Part shown: piece after piece, positions 9,436-18,288 of the stretch | Layout of the letters: each line of letters starts with the position of its first letter | Numbering within the stretch: the first letter of the stretch is position 1 | NCBI RefSeq assembly: GCF_039521365.1 | Contig: NZ_BAAACF010000001.1 | Span: forward strand, 1,736,001-1,800,000 | Direction: 5' to 3' | From: Clostridium_AW malenominatum | GTDB lineage: Bacteria; Bacillota; Clostridia; Clostridiales; Clostridiaceae | Length of the DNA: 64,000 bases | Translations under genes and position numbers: made by a program | The notes under the pieces: generated by a model | The model's database searches: none | What the model was told of the DNA's origin: nothing | What the model saw: the letters and a program-made list of their open reading frames with translations, nothing else

Positions 9436-9702
9436 CTAAACTATGTTTGAGATTATTTCAAATATTCTCTCTGTAAATTGGACTAATTGATGTAGCATCC
9501 AGCTTCCAGTAAGCAGTCCTATTAAAGCTATAGCAATTAATTTAGGCACAAATGTTAAGGTTTGTTCCTGAATTTGAGTTGTTGCTTGAAATATACTGAT
9601 TATTAAACCTATTACTATAGATGTAATAAGAATTGGAGCTGCAACCATTAATCCCGTAGTTATTGCATCTTTAACTATGCCAATTACTAAGTTTTCACTC
9701 AT
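9436..9702 (-). CDS. fliQ: Flagellar export gate protein FliQ
   Basis: An 88-residue hydrophobic protein with two membrane helices (about 14-38 and 49-70) joined by a short polar loop containing QATTQIQEQTLTFVPK, the most conserved FliQ segment. FliP5-FliQ4-FliR1 forms the helical core of the export gate. The size is typical. The gene lies between fliP and the fliR-flhB fusion, 9 bp after fliP, with a GGTGGG-type ribosome site. Confidence 0.96.
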   Translation of the reverse strand: MSENLVIGIVKDAITTGLMVAAPILITSIVIGLIISIFQATTQIQEQTLTFVPKLIAIALIGLLTGSWMLHQLVQFTERIFEIISNIV

Positions 9703-9711
9703 TTACCCACC

Positions 9712-10488
9712 TCATTTAAAGCTTAAAATTAAGGATTTTACAACTAAATACCATCCATCTACCATGACAAATAATAAAATCTTAAAAGGTAATGATATCA
9801 TAACTGGTGGCAACATAAACATTCCCATAGACATAAGAACGCTGGCTACCACTAAATCTACTATTAAAAAAGGTATGTATAGCAAAAACCCTATTTGAAA
9901 AGCTGTTTTTAATTCACTTATAATAAAAGCTGGAACTACTATTTGAAGAGGTACGTTTTCCCTAGTCACCTCTTCACCTACTTTACCCACTTCTAAAAAC
10001 AGCTTCAAATCCTTTTGCCTTGTTTGCCTTAACATAAACTCTCTTAAAGGTTTAGCACCTTCCTGGAAAGCTACTTCTTGGGTAATTTTATTATCTAAAA
10101 AGGGTTTTAAAGCCTTTGTATTTATCTCATTATATACAGGAGACATTATAAAAAAAGTAAGAAATAATGCTAGTCCAATTATTACTTGATTTGGTGGAGA
10201 TTGCTGAGTTCCCATAGCATTTCTCAAAAATCCTAATACTAGTATAGTTCTAACAAAGCTAGTCATCATAACTATAAAAGATGGCAGAAGAGATAATACT
10301 GTAAGAAGGATTAAAAGTTTTATATTATCTACATAATTTTGTGGTGTAGTTGAATTATCAACAGATATATTTACTCTAGGAATGGGTATTTGTCCTGGCG
10401 CTGCATATACCTTGCTGTTAATCCCTATCATAAATATTAACGCCACAAAAGCTATTATAAATAAAATAATTTTTTTCTTTTGTTTCAT
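9712..10488 (-). CDS. fliP: Flagellar export gate protein FliP
   Basis: A 258-residue export gate protein. It begins with a cleavable-looking signal sequence (KKKIILFIIAFVALIFMIG) followed by a short periplasm-type region. It then shows the conserved SFVRTILVLGFLRNAMGTQQSPPNQV block, the KPLREFMLRQTRQKDL segment, and a hydrophobic C-terminus ending in MVDGWYLVVKSL. Its start codon overlaps the fliO stop (ATATGA). The length and all family blocks are intact. Confidence 0.97.
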   Translation of the reverse strand: MKQKKKIILFIIAFVALIFMIGINSKVYAAPGQIPIPRVNISVDNSTTPQNYVDNIKLLILLTVLSLLPSFIVMMTSFVRTILVLGFLRNAMGTQQSPPNQVIIGLALFLTFFIMSPVYNEINTKALKPFLDNKITQEVAFQEGAKPLREFMLRQTRQKDLKLFLEVGKVGEEVTRENVPLQIVVPAFIISELKTAFQIGFLLYIPFLIVDLVVASVLMSMGMFMLPPVMISLPFKILLFVMVDGWYLVVKSLILSFK

Positions 10489-10826
10489 ATCTTCTCTTCC
10501 TTCTTTTCCTTTATTTTCAAAAGTAAATCAAATTCTTTTTTACTCTCTTCTAATTTTTTTAATTCTTCCTCTTGAAGGGAAAATAAAACTTCAATCTTTC
10601 CTTGAGTAGAGGATATAACGTAGCCTTTTTCTCCAATTTTAACCGCTAATATAGAATTATCCTTTGTCAAGGGTAATCTATCTAACACCTTCATATATCT
10701 TCCATTTTGAATCTTCCCAAGTTTTTCTCCACCAAACTTTAGTGAAAAATATATTAAAAAAATTATAAAGGGTAAAAATATTATAATTTTACCAATAGTA
10801 ATTATAAACTGCAAATCTCCATTCAT
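10485..10826 (-). CDS. fliO: Flagellar biosynthesis protein FliO (FliZ)
   Basis: A 113-residue protein with one N-terminal membrane helix (about 9-28) and a small beta-rich cytoplasmic domain (RYMKVLDRLPLTKDNSILAVKIGEKGYVI), the usual FliO pattern. FliO helps FliP assemble into the export gate. The C-terminus is lysine-rich. It overlaps fliP by 4 bp and follows fliL by 28 bp, as in most Firmicute fla operons. The assignment rests on position plus this fold pattern. Confidence 0.88.
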   Translation of the reverse strand: MNGDLQFIITIGKIIIFLPFIIFLIYFSLKFGGEKLGKIQNGRYMKVLDRLPLTKDNSILAVKIGEKGYVISSTQGKIEVLFSLQEEELKKLEESKKEFDLLLKIKEKKEEKI

Positions 10827-10854
10827 ATTTATACTTCCTTATTATATAGTAAAG

Positions 10855-11364
10855 CTATTGTACAAGAATCTCTGTAAAATACACATTGTCACATAATCCT
10901 TCTTTAAACATTGGATTTATCTTATTTAATATTTCTACTTTAATTTTTTCTGTCCCTTCCGGTGAAAAATCCGTATGCTTTTTAGATCTAATTACGGTGT
11001 TAACAGAGTCTAGAATAACAGCTTTTTTAGCTTCTAATTCCTTCAGCATTTTTTTGTTATTGAAACCCACATGGATTCTAGCCTTTAAAAATCTTCTAGC
11101 ATCTGCATCAGATAGATTTAATAAAAATTCTCCTAAATCATAAGTGTATTCCGATACTGCAGGTCTATACATGTTATTATTGTTAAAATTATTATTATTC
11201 ATATTTACATTTATATTTCCTTGATTATTTCCATTATTATTTTTTTTAGAAAGGACTAAGTAACTTCCAAAAGTCCCTCCTCCAATTATCACGATTAAAC
11301 ATAGAATGATTAAAATTATTCTTAATTTATTTCCTCCACTTTTTTCCACTTTCTTTTCGCTCAA
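10855..11364 (-). CDS. fliL: Flagellar basal body-associated protein FliL
   Basis: A 169-residue single-span protein that surrounds the stator in the motor. Residues about 14-36 form the membrane helix, followed by an asparagine/glycine-rich linker (about 40-66, low complexity) and the periplasmic-side FliL domain (YDLGEFLLNLSDADARRFLKA). The start is TTG 11364, overlapping the motB stop as TTGA. The asparagine-rich linker is longer than usual and may vary in length between strains. Confidence 0.93.
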   Translation of the reverse strand: MSEKKVEKSGGNKLRIILIILCLIVIIGGGTFGSYLVLSKKNNNGNNQGNINVNMNNNNFNNNNMYRPAVSEYTYDLGEFLLNLSDADARRFLKARIHVGFNNKKMLKELEAKKAVILDSVNTVIRSKKHTDFSPEGTEKIKVEILNKINPMFKEGLCDNVYFTEILVQ

Positions 11365-12101
11365 TTAACATCAGTCTTCCTTTCTAATGAAACTATAACT
11401 ATATTAACTCTTCTATTTTTTGCCTTATGCTCTTCTGAATCATTTGGGAATATTGGTTTATATTCTCCATATCCTGCAGCAGTAAATTTAGCCGGACTTT
11501 GCTTTTTTACCTCAACAAAGTATCTTAACACATTAACTGCCCTTGAAGTAGACAGTTCCCAGTTAGAATCATACTTATAATTTTTTATTGGTACATTATC
11601 CGTATGCCCTTCTACTATAATTGCATTTGGGAAATTAGAAATTAGCTTATTGAGTTTATCCAATATTGGCTTACTATCTTCTTTTATTTCTCCCATTCCA
11701 CTTTCAAATAATATATTGTCTTTTAATTCTATTATTACTCCAGAAGTATCATTTCTAATAGTAACAGAGCTTTGCAACTCATTCTTTTGAACAGCTTCTC
11801 TTACCTTATCATAAAGCTCATTGTTTTTTCCTCCAGTGGCCATTCCTGTTTGAATTGTTTCTCCAACTAAAGGTATGTCTCCATTTTTCATGTTAAAGTC
11901 AAATATAGTTTGACCTGCATCACCTGATAGAACACTTTGAAAGGCAGAAGCAATTTGCTTAAATTTAGTGGCATCTACACTTGAAAATGAGTAAAGAAGA
12001 ACGAAAAAAGTTAATAATAGTGTAACTACGTCCGCATAGGAAGCTAACCATTCATTTCCTCCTCCTCCGCTATCTCCACTATCTTTTTTTCTTCTAGCCA
12101 T
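11361..12101 (-). CDS. motB: Stator protein MotB
   Basis: A 246-residue peptidoglycan-anchored stator subunit. It has the short basic/glycine-rich cytoplasmic head, one membrane helix with the proton/ion-binding aspartate (SYAD, D24), a plug/linker region, and an OmpA-like peptidoglycan-binding domain (IIVEGHTDNVPI, LSTSRAVNVLRYF, GYGEYKPI). I chose ATG 12101 (MARRKKD) because it sits nine bases after AAGGGG and overlaps the motA stop by 8 bp; the longer frame from 12137 lacks such a site. It works with MotA; whether it uses H+ or Na+ cannot be decided here. Confidence 0.96.
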   Translation of the reverse strand: MARRKKDSGDSGGGGNEWLASYADVVTLLLTFFVLLYSFSSVDATKFKQIASAFQSVLSGDAGQTIFDFNMKNGDIPLVGETIQTGMATGGKNNELYDKVREAVQKNELQSSVTIRNDTSGVIIELKDNILFESGMGEIKEDSKPILDKLNKLISNFPNAIIVEGHTDNVPIKNYKYDSNWELSTSRAVNVLRYFVEVKKQSPAKFTAAGYGEYKPIFPNDSEEHKAKNRRVNIVIVSLERKTDVN

Positions 12102-12921
12102 TCTCTGCCACCCCTTCTTTTGGTGCATTAGAAGCATATTCTAATCTTTCAGCAGGAGTTAAATATGAAATTAACTTTTCTTCTACTATTCTTGGATTAA
12201 CTCCAGATTGAATAGATAATATACCCTCTAGCATCATTTCTCTAATAGAAGCTTCACTGTCGCTTTTCAAAGATAGGTTAGAACCCATTGGGTTAAACAC
12301 CATGTAAGCTAGTAAAGAGCCATAGAAAGTAGTAACTAGGGCTTTTGCCATACCACTTGCTATCTGACTTGAGTCTGTTAGATTCGCAAGCATTTGTATA
12401 AGACCTATTAAAGTACCAACCATACCAAAGGCTGGTGCATATCCTCCCCAAGCTCTTAACATATCTGCTCCTATTTTATGTCTTCTTTCCATTTCAGAAA
12501 TCTCAAGTTCTAAAATATCCCTAATAGTATCTGGTTCTATACCGTCAACCACCATTTGAAGGCCTTTTTTTAAAAAGTCATCTCCTATTTGATTTATTTC
12601 ATCTTCTAGAGATAAAAGTCCTTCCCTTCTTGCCTTTCTTGATAAATCTATAAATTGGAATATGGTATCTATACTTGATTTTTCACTTTCTTTAAAGGAT
12701 TGTACCATAATTTTTATTAATTTATTAAAATAACTCATAGGATAGGTTATGAGCATGGCTGCAAAGGAACCTCCAAGAGTAATTGCAATGGAAGCTGGAT
12801 CAAAGAAAAGCTTTAGCTGACCAAAGTCATATTCTGTAAGGCTTTTCATAGCCATTGCCCATATTAATAAAATACTCCCAAGCACTATACCTATAAGCGT
12901 CAATAAGTCTCTCTTCTTCAT
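12094..12921 (-). CDS. motA: Stator protein MotA
   Basis: A 275-residue stator subunit with four membrane segments: two near the N-terminus and two around 150-200 in the conserved GGYAPAFGMVGTLIGLIQML region. A large charged cytoplasmic loop between them contacts FliG. It also shows PMGSNLSLKSDSE after the last span. The start overlaps the flbD stop (ATGA), and the end overlaps motB, so stoichiometry is probably set by coupling. It is encoded inside the fla operon rather than in a separate motAB unit. Confidence 0.97.
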   Translation of the reverse strand: MKKRDLLTLIGIVLGSILLIWAMAMKSLTEYDFGQLKLFFDPASIAITLGGSFAAMLITYPMSYFNKLIKIMVQSFKESEKSSIDTIFQFIDLSRKARREGLLSLEDEINQIGDDFLKKGLQMVVDGIEPDTIRDILELEISEMERRHKIGADMLRAWGGYAPAFGMVGTLIGLIQMLANLTDSSQIASGMAKALVTTFYGSLLAYMVFNPMGSNLSLKSDSEASIREMMLEGILSIQSGVNPRIVEEKLISYLTPAERLEYASNAPKEGVAENG

Positions 12922-13127
12922 CTTTTAGATGCCTCCTGAATATTAACTGTATATATATTCCTTTTATACAAAACGATTTTCTGGACAATAGTATCTAGGG
13001 ATTCCTTTACTAAATACTTTCTTCCATTAACTAAAGTGATAACACTATCTGGCACACTTTCCATTTTTTCAATATGTTCATCATTTAAAATAAATTTCTT
13101 GCCGTCTAGTCCTGTTAATTCAATCAT
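12918..13127 (-). CDS. swrD: FlbD/SwrD family flagellar protein
   Basis: A 69-residue soluble protein matching the FlbD/SwrD family: MIELTGLDGKKFILNDEHIE at the start and VITLVNGRKYLVKESLDTIV in the middle. In Bacillus SwrD raises stator-generated torque, and here the gene directly precedes and overlaps motA, which fits that role. The short C-terminal tail is basic. It lies downstream of flgE across a 128-bp gap that holds an inverted repeat element. Confidence 0.93.
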   Translation of the reverse strand: MIELTGLDGKKFILNDEHIEKMESVPDSVITLVNGRKYLVKESLDTIVQKIVLYKRNIYTVNIQEASKR

Positions 13128-13147
13128 AGGTCTCCCCCTTCCTTCAG

Positions 13148-13253
13148 ATTTTTAGATGTTTAGATATTTAGATGATAGTTAAGGATAGACTTCTGCATAG
13201 CAGAAGTCTACAATATCTACCCATCTACCATCTAACATCCATTATCTAACAAA
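13148..13253. repeat. TTTAGAT-rich palindromic intergenic repeat (flgE-swrD gap)
   Basis: The left arm repeats TTTAGAT-like words and the right arm carries the reverse ATCTA words. The centre is a perfect 11-bp stem (13186-13196 with 13200-13210) around a 3-base loop. It has the same plan as the elements at 25.0 and 57.2 kb, though its hairpin sequence differs. It interrupts an otherwise tight operon. Confidence 0.65.
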
Positions 13254-13255
13254 AA

Positions 13256-14263
13256 CTATCTTTTCAAGTTAACCAGTTCTTGAAGTATTTCATCCCCAGT
13301 AGTAATTATTTTACCATTTGCTTGGAATGCTCTGCTGGCAACAATCATTTCAGTAAATTGTTCAGCTAAGTCTACATTTGACATTTCAAGCATTCCTTGG
13401 ATAACATCTCCATATCCTGCTTCATTACTCTCATCTGCTCCAACACCACTTCTAAATACAGCTTGTCCAGAGTTTGCTGTACTTGAGTATAGATTTTTCC
13501 CATCTTTTGATAATCCAGCTGGATTTTTAAAGGACGCTGTTGCTAATTGTCCTATACCTCTTACACTATTATCACTTAAAACAACTTTTATTAATCCATT
13601 TTTATCAACAGAAAAGCTTTTAACTCTTAGTCCAGCCACTTCATCTGGAATTGCTAAAGGAACTAAGTTACCTGTAGTTTCAATTGTTACCCCAGGTTCA
13701 TTAACATTTACAGCTTCATCTATCACTGGCTTACCAGTTTCATCGTCATATTCAATTTCACTTCCCTCAAGAGAATATCCCATAACTCTATATCCATCAG
13801 ATGTAACTAACTGACCAAATTCATCCAGTGTAAAAGCACCATCTCTTGTGTAAGATAATTCTAAGGTGTTTTCTCCATCTGCGTTTTCAGTGTCTATTAC
13901 TCCACCTTCACCAATTACTATTCCTTCCCCATCTCCCATAGATCCTCTAGCTACTACGAAATATCCTTCTCCATCTACAGCAAAATCTAGATTTCTACTA
14001 GTTGGTTGCATGTTTCCTTGAGTCATTGTGGAATCAATACCAGATACTTGAGTTCCAAGCCCTACTTGACTGGGATTTGTTCCTCCAGTATTAGTACTTG
14101 GTCCTGTAGCTCCCTTTAAGCTCTGACTTAACATATCTTGAAATCTAACCCTTTGTGTTTTAAAAGCAGTAGTACCTACATTGGCAATGTTATTACCAAT
14201 TACATCTAATTTAACTTGATTGGCTTTAAGCCCACTTATACCTGAATACATTGATCTTAACAT
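13256..14263 (-). CDS. flgE: Flagellar hook protein FlgE
   Basis: A 335-residue hook subunit. It has the N-terminal signature SMYSGISGLKANQVKLDVIGNNIANVGT split over residues about 3-31, FAVDGEGYFVVARG in the D1/D2 region, and the C-terminal block NVDLAEQFTEMIVASRAFQANGKIITTGDE ending in LVNLKR. It is smaller than hook proteins with large variable outer domains. The start is ATG 14263, seven bases after a GGAGG site; the upstream in-frame TTG lies on that site and is unlikely. The upstream leader (14264-14339) contains stem-loops. Confidence 0.96.
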   Translation of the reverse strand: MLRSMYSGISGLKANQVKLDVIGNNIANVGTTAFKTQRVRFQDMLSQSLKGATGPSTNTGGTNPSQVGLGTQVSGIDSTMTQGNMQPTSRNLDFAVDGEGYFVVARGSMGDGEGIVIGEGGVIDTENADGENTLELSYTRDGAFTLDEFGQLVTSDGYRVMGYSLEGSEIEYDDETGKPVIDEAVNVNEPGVTIETTGNLVPLAIPDEVAGLRVKSFSVDKNGLIKVVLSDNSVRGIGQLATASFKNPAGLSKDGKNLYSSTANSGQAVFRSGVGADESNEAGYGDVIQGMLEMSNVDLAEQFTEMIVASRAFQANGKIITTGDEILQELVNLKR

Positions 14264-14339
14264 AGTTTTAACCTCCAAAGTTAATTTAATTTACCCTGTA
14301 TCTGTCCTTCAACAGGATTCGGCTTCCTTAAGGTCCAGC

Positions 14340-14735
14340 CTATAATATTACTAAACTATCAATGTTTGTAAATATATTACCCTGACTTTCATCCTTGCTC
14401 ATTGCTGTTATAATAGTTCTATTTTTAATGCTTGCAATTAGAGCTACATCCTTGTATAAAATTACTCCTTCTCTACATCCCTTTTGTCTTGCACCATCTA
14501 TTGCATCATTTATTTTTTTCATATCTTCTTCAGTAATTTTAATATCTCTTTCTAACAATCTTTGTGTAGCGTGCTTAGAAATGGTAACTTCATTATCTTT
14601 ACTTATCTCTTTTTTTAACACTTGTTCAAAGTTACATGAACCATTATTATTACATTCTTTAACTTTAGGTTTATTAGAATAAGGTTGTAAGTTTTCAATA
14701 TACTGAAGTTTACCATTTATAATTCTATAACTCAT
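14340..14735 (-). CDS. Flagellar operon protein, TIGR02530 type
   Basis: A 131-residue protein of the family found between flgD and flgE in clostridial and Bacillus fla operons. It shows the conserved core SKHATQRLLERDIKI followed by DAIDGARQKGCREGVILYKDVALIASIKNRTIITAM. The function is not established. Constant position before the hook gene suggests a role in hook assembly or its timing, which is inference. It starts 2 bp after flgD ends. Confidence 0.9.
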   Translation of the reverse strand: MSYRIINGKLQYIENLQPYSNKPKVKECNNNGSCNFEQVLKKEISKDNEVTISKHATQRLLERDIKITEEDMKKINDAIDGARQKGCREGVILYKDVALIASIKNRTIITAMSKDESQGNIFTNIDSLVIL

Positions 14736-14737
14736 AT

Positions 14738-15253
14738 TTATTCAACCTTACTTTCCTCATTACCTGGTGTTTCTGGATTCTCTGGTTCTCCTTGTGGTAT
14801 ATCTATAAGTTCAATTATATCTTCAATTTTAAATTGCTTAATTATAGCCACAGGTTGTCCATTTTCATCTTTTCCTTCGCCTACTAAAACATTAATTTTT
14901 ATATTGTCTCCATCCTTTGATACTCCAGTAACCTTTCCCATATATAAGTTACCTTTTTCATCTACTCTATTTAGCATTACTCCTTTATTAATTAAAGAAG
15001 ATGCTCCCATAAACCTCATAGTGCTATTTAAATTAGCCATCTGCTCTAGGGATGAAAATTGAGCCATTTGAGAGACAAATTCTGTTCCGTCCTTAGCATT
15101 CATTGGGTCCTGATTAGCTAATTCAGCAGATAATATTCTTAAAAACGCATTTTTGTCTAACTCTTGTCCTGGCTTTCTAATAGGAGTTCCTTTACTAGTT
15201 TTATCACTATTAGTCGTAGCATTTACTCTTTGAGATATTGGCAAATCAGACAT
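14738..15253 (-). CDS. flgD: Hook-capping/assembly protein FlgD
   Basis: A 171-residue hook-cap protein. It has the FlgD N-terminal block LDKNAFLRILSAELANQDPMNAKDGTEFVSQMAQFSSLEQM (in pieces, about 33-75) that caps the growing hook. A short C-terminal part forms one small beta domain (VTGVSKDGDNIKINVLV, then IIKQFKIEDIIEL) and a proline/glutamate tail. It lacks the larger Ig-like tandem of enterobacterial FlgD, as is usual in Firmicutes. It is located between fliK and the TIGR02530 gene. Confidence 0.95.
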   Translation of the reverse strand: MSDLPISQRVNATTNSDKTSKGTPIRKPGQELDKNAFLRILSAELANQDPMNAKDGTEFVSQMAQFSSLEQMANLNSTMRFMGASSLINKGVMLNRVDEKGNLYMGKVTGVSKDGDNIKINVLVGEGKDENGQPVAIIKQFKIEDIIELIDIPQGEPENPETPGNEESKVE

Positions 15254-15264
15254 ACCTTTTCCTC

Positions 15265-16506
15265 CTAAGCTAAAATATTTACATTTCTCAAATCTTCACT
15301 ATTATTCTCCTGATCCATTTCTGAAATCTCTCCAATGGAAGCTATACTTCTACTTTTATGTTCTTTTCTATCTTCTCTAGGCTTATCTTGGTTGTTTTCT
15401 CCTTTAAAGAAAGTAGCATCTTCATATAAATTTAACGTGAAGTTTTGAATTTTAATTTGTGAGTTTTCTAATTTGTTATTTATTTCATTCAAATTTGCAT
15501 TTATCAAATTATAAGCTTCTTTATTAGAAGCTGTAACGTTAGCCTTAATTTTGCCATCTTCCATTACTATGCTAATAACCATTTCTCCAAGTTCCTTGGG
15601 GTTTATTTTTACTGTTAAATTCTTCAAACTTCCGTTGTCCATGAATTTTACAGTTTTTACAATGTCATCTACCATAGTTTCTTTTTTGATTACAAGTTCT
15701 TCAACCTTAATATTTTCAGTAGAAACCTCTAGCTTATTTGTTGGTGACGCCATTAGGTTAATAGGTTTAAAAACAGTATCCTCTTCTTTATCCTTTACAA
15801 ACTTAAAAAGAATTTTTTCTTCCTTTATTTCTGGATTATCCTGCTCTTTGGAGAAATAATTTTCGTTAAAAGATTTATTTATTTTAAGTTTTTGCATAGT
15901 GTTAATTCCCATGTCTTCCTTAAAAATAGCAGTTTTAGAGTTTTGGTCTTCATTAGTGTTTTTCTCATCCTTTAAACCCTTTACTAATGAATTAAAAATT
16001 TTACTAACTTCTACATCTTCTTTAGAATCTATAGGAACCATGGTCTCTATCTCTTCTTCTACTTTTTTAATTAATTTTTCAATAATAGGGTTGCTGTCTT
16101 TTAACGCTTCTTTCTCTGGTAAAACCTCTCCATTTAATATTCTATGTAATATTGAGTCTAGCTTTACAACCTCCTCCTTAGAAGTAAATAAATCTTTAGA
16201 ATTAAGAGCTATCTCTTCGTGAGGTATATTTGCATTGTTCTGATTAAAAAAGAACTGTAATAACATTAAGGTGTCTTTAAAATCTAACTCTTCCACATTT
16301 ATGTTTTCTAAATCTAGGTTTTCTAATGGATTTTTTTCTGTTTCACCATTTTTTGCATTAACCTCTTTACTTACTTTTTTGGTTTCTGTAAAGTTATTTA
16401 ACACTTCGTTAAAATCTTTTTTTTCTTCTTTAGGAGCTTTGCTTGGGGAAGACGTTTGTGTTTTTGCAGCTAACTTATTTACAATCATATTTAAATTATC
16501 TATCAC
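15265..16506 (-). CDS. fliK: Hook-length control protein FliK
   Basis: A 413-residue secreted ruler. The N-terminal two thirds are charged and low in conservation. The C-terminal hook-length domain is clear (NGSLKNLTVKINPKELGEMV then NVTASNKEAYNLINANLNEI, about 295-345), the part that contacts FlhB to switch export specificity. It overlaps fliJ by 11 bp upstream and precedes flgD. Identification is firm for the C-terminal domain; the central region is recognisable only by position. Confidence 0.93.
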   Translation of the reverse strand: MIDNLNMIVNKLAAKTQTSSPSKAPKEEKKDFNEVLNNFTETKKVSKEVNAKNGETEKNPLENLDLENINVEELDFKDTLMLLQFFFNQNNANIPHEEIALNSKDLFTSKEEVVKLDSILHRILNGEVLPEKEALKDSNPIIEKLIKKVEEEIETMVPIDSKEDVEVSKIFNSLVKGLKDEKNTNEDQNSKTAIFKEDMGINTMQKLKINKSFNENYFSKEQDNPEIKEEKILFKFVKDKEEDTVFKPINLMASPTNKLEVSTENIKVEELVIKKETMVDDIVKTVKFMDNGSLKNLTVKINPKELGEMVISIVMEDGKIKANVTASNKEAYNLINANLNEINNKLENSQIKIQNFTLNLYEDATFFKGENNQDKPREDRKEHKSRSIASIGEISEMDQENNSEDLRNVNILA

Positions 16507-16948
16507 TTATTTCACCTCCTTTCAAGTTTCTAATAAATCCATAAAGTGCAAATTCATCATTTGCCCTTTGTTCCCTTGCTTCTTCTTCTTTTAAATAGTT
16601 TTTAAAACCTTTGTCCTTTAATATCTCTACAGTTTTTCTATCAACTTGGCTTTTTTTAAGCTCTTCCCTAGCTATTTCTACTTTATTTTGCTTTTTTTCT
16701 AAATCTAAAGTGGCAGTTTTAATAGAAATAGTTAAATTGCTTAAATATTGCTGTCTCATTTTTCTTTCCACAGTGGAACTTTCATTTTCTATTACATTAT
16801 GCCTCTTGTAAGAATCTTTTAAGTCATGTAGCTTGAACTCCGCCTCAACCTTTTCTCTCTGGGTTTTTTGAAAAGCCATTTTACATTGCTCTTCTTTGCC
16901 CACTCTAATATCTAGTAGCTTTTGAAGCCTAAAATTATATCTTTTCAT
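16496..16948 (-). CDS. fliJ: Flagellar export protein FliJ
   Basis: A 150-residue, almost fully helical coiled-coil protein (FRLQKLLDIRVGKEEQCKMAF at the start), matching the FliJ family. FliJ inserts into the FliI hexamer like the gamma subunit of F1 and activates FlhA-dependent export. I place the start at ATG 16948, eight bases after AAAAGGTGA, not at the upstream GTG. It follows fliI by 18 bp and overlaps fliK. Confidence 0.93.
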   Translation of the reverse strand: MKRYNFRLQKLLDIRVGKEEQCKMAFQKTQREKVEAEFKLHDLKDSYKRHNVIENESSTVERKMRQQYLSNLTISIKTATLDLEKKQNKVEIAREELKKSQVDRKTVEILKDKGFKNYLKEEEAREQRANDEFALYGFIRNLKGGEISDR

Positions 16949-16966
16949 AAAAACTATCACCTTTTA

Positions 16967-18271
16967 CTATGAATTAAACAAATTTATAAGAGAATAAACC
17001 GTATCTTTAAAGGTGCTTTGTTCATTTACACCTTGTTTTAAAAAAGAATTAATTCCATCAATGTACTCAATTGCTAAATCAATTTTTTTATTGCTTCCCT
17101 TAACATATGCTCCTATATTAATTAAATCCTCTGCCTCTTTATATGTAGCAATTAAATCTCTTGCAATTGATGCCACTTCCTTGTGTTCATCCTGTGCAAT
17201 CTCTGACATAAGCCTGCTTATACTGCTTAAAACATCAATAGCTGGATAGTGATTTTTAGCAGCTAAAGCTCTAGATAAAACTATATGTCCATCTAAAATC
17301 CCTCTTACTGCATCTGAAATTGGTTCATTAAAATCATCCCCATCTACCAATACCGTATAAAAAGCTGTAATAGAACCTTTATCAGACATCCCCGCTCTTT
17401 CCATAAGCCTTGGAAGCATAGCAAATACAGAGGGAGTATATCCCTTAGTTGCCGGTGGCTCCCCAATGGCTAGCCCTACTTCTCTTTGAGCCATAGCAAA
17501 TCTAGTTACAGAGTCCATCATAAGTATTACTTTTTTTCCTTCATCTCTAAAATACTCTGCAATTGCAGTAGCTGTAAAAGCTCCTTTAATCCTTACCAAA
17601 GCTGGTTTATCTGAGGTAGCGCATACTACTACGCTTTTTTTCATCCCTTCTGGGCCCAAATCCTTTTCAATGAAGTCTAAAACTTCTCTACCTCTTTCTC
17701 CAATTAAGCATATTACATTTACATCTGCTTCAGCATATTTTGCTATCATACCTAATGTTGTACTTTTCCCAACACCACTACCTGCAAATATACCTATTCT
17801 TTGGCCCTCTCCACAGGTTAAAAATCCATCAATAGCTCTTACCCCAGTAGAAATAACATCCTTAATTCTTCTTCTTTTCAAAGGATCTGGAGGTTCTTTA
17901 TCCAATGGGTAAAAAACTCCTCCCTTTAATTCTTCCTCTGTTAAAGGGTTACCCATGCCATCTAGTATTTTCCCTAATAAATCATAGGAGCACCTAGCGC
18001 TTAAGGGTCTTCCTGTAGGAACTATTTTGCATCCTGGTGCAATACCAATTAGCTCTCCTAAGGGCATTAATATTACATTATCTTCTTTAAAGCCTACTAC
18101 TTCACAGGTAATGGGAAAATTCCTCTCATTATATATGGTACATACCTCTCCTATAGACGCCTTGATTCCTTCTACCTCTATAGTTAAACCAATAACTTTT
18201 TTTACCAAACCCTCTCTATCATAAAAAGTGGCTTCATTTAATTTTTTTCTTATGGATTTAAAGTCTATCAT
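16967..18271 (-). CDS. fliI: Flagellar export ATPase FliI
   Basis: A 434-residue F1-beta-like ATPase that drives release and entry of export substrates. It contains Walker A GSGVGKST (about 164-171), Walker B VILMMDSVTRFA, the conserved GEPPATKGYTPSVFAMLPRL and a C-terminal helical domain. The start is ATG 18271 (MIDFKS), eight bases after AAGGTGG; the in-frame GTG 18283 lies inside that site. Partners FliH and FliJ flank it. Confidence 0.97.
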   Translation of the reverse strand: MIDFKSIRKKLNEATFYDREGLVKKVIGLTIEVEGIKASIGEVCTIYNERNFPITCEVVGFKEDNVILMPLGELIGIAPGCKIVPTGRPLSARCSYDLLGKILDGMGNPLTEEELKGGVFYPLDKEPPDPLKRRRIKDVISTGVRAIDGFLTCGEGQRIGIFAGSGVGKSTTLGMIAKYAEADVNVICLIGERGREVLDFIEKDLGPEGMKKSVVVCATSDKPALVRIKGAFTATAIAEYFRDEGKKVILMMDSVTRFAMAQREVGLAIGEPPATKGYTPSVFAMLPRLMERAGMSDKGSITAFYTVLVDGDDFNEPISDAVRGILDGHIVLSRALAAKNHYPAIDVLSSISRLMSEIAQDEHKEVASIARDLIATYKEAEDLINIGAYVKGSNKKIDLAIEYIDGINSFLKQGVNEQSTFKDTVYSLINLFNS

Positions 18272-18288
18272 CTCTTGTACCACCTTAA

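Noticed and set aside
14264..14339. Known riboswitch class in the flgE leader
   Set aside because: The stems are present but none of the conserved cores of known riboswitches (cyclic di-GMP, SAM, THF and others) could be recognised.
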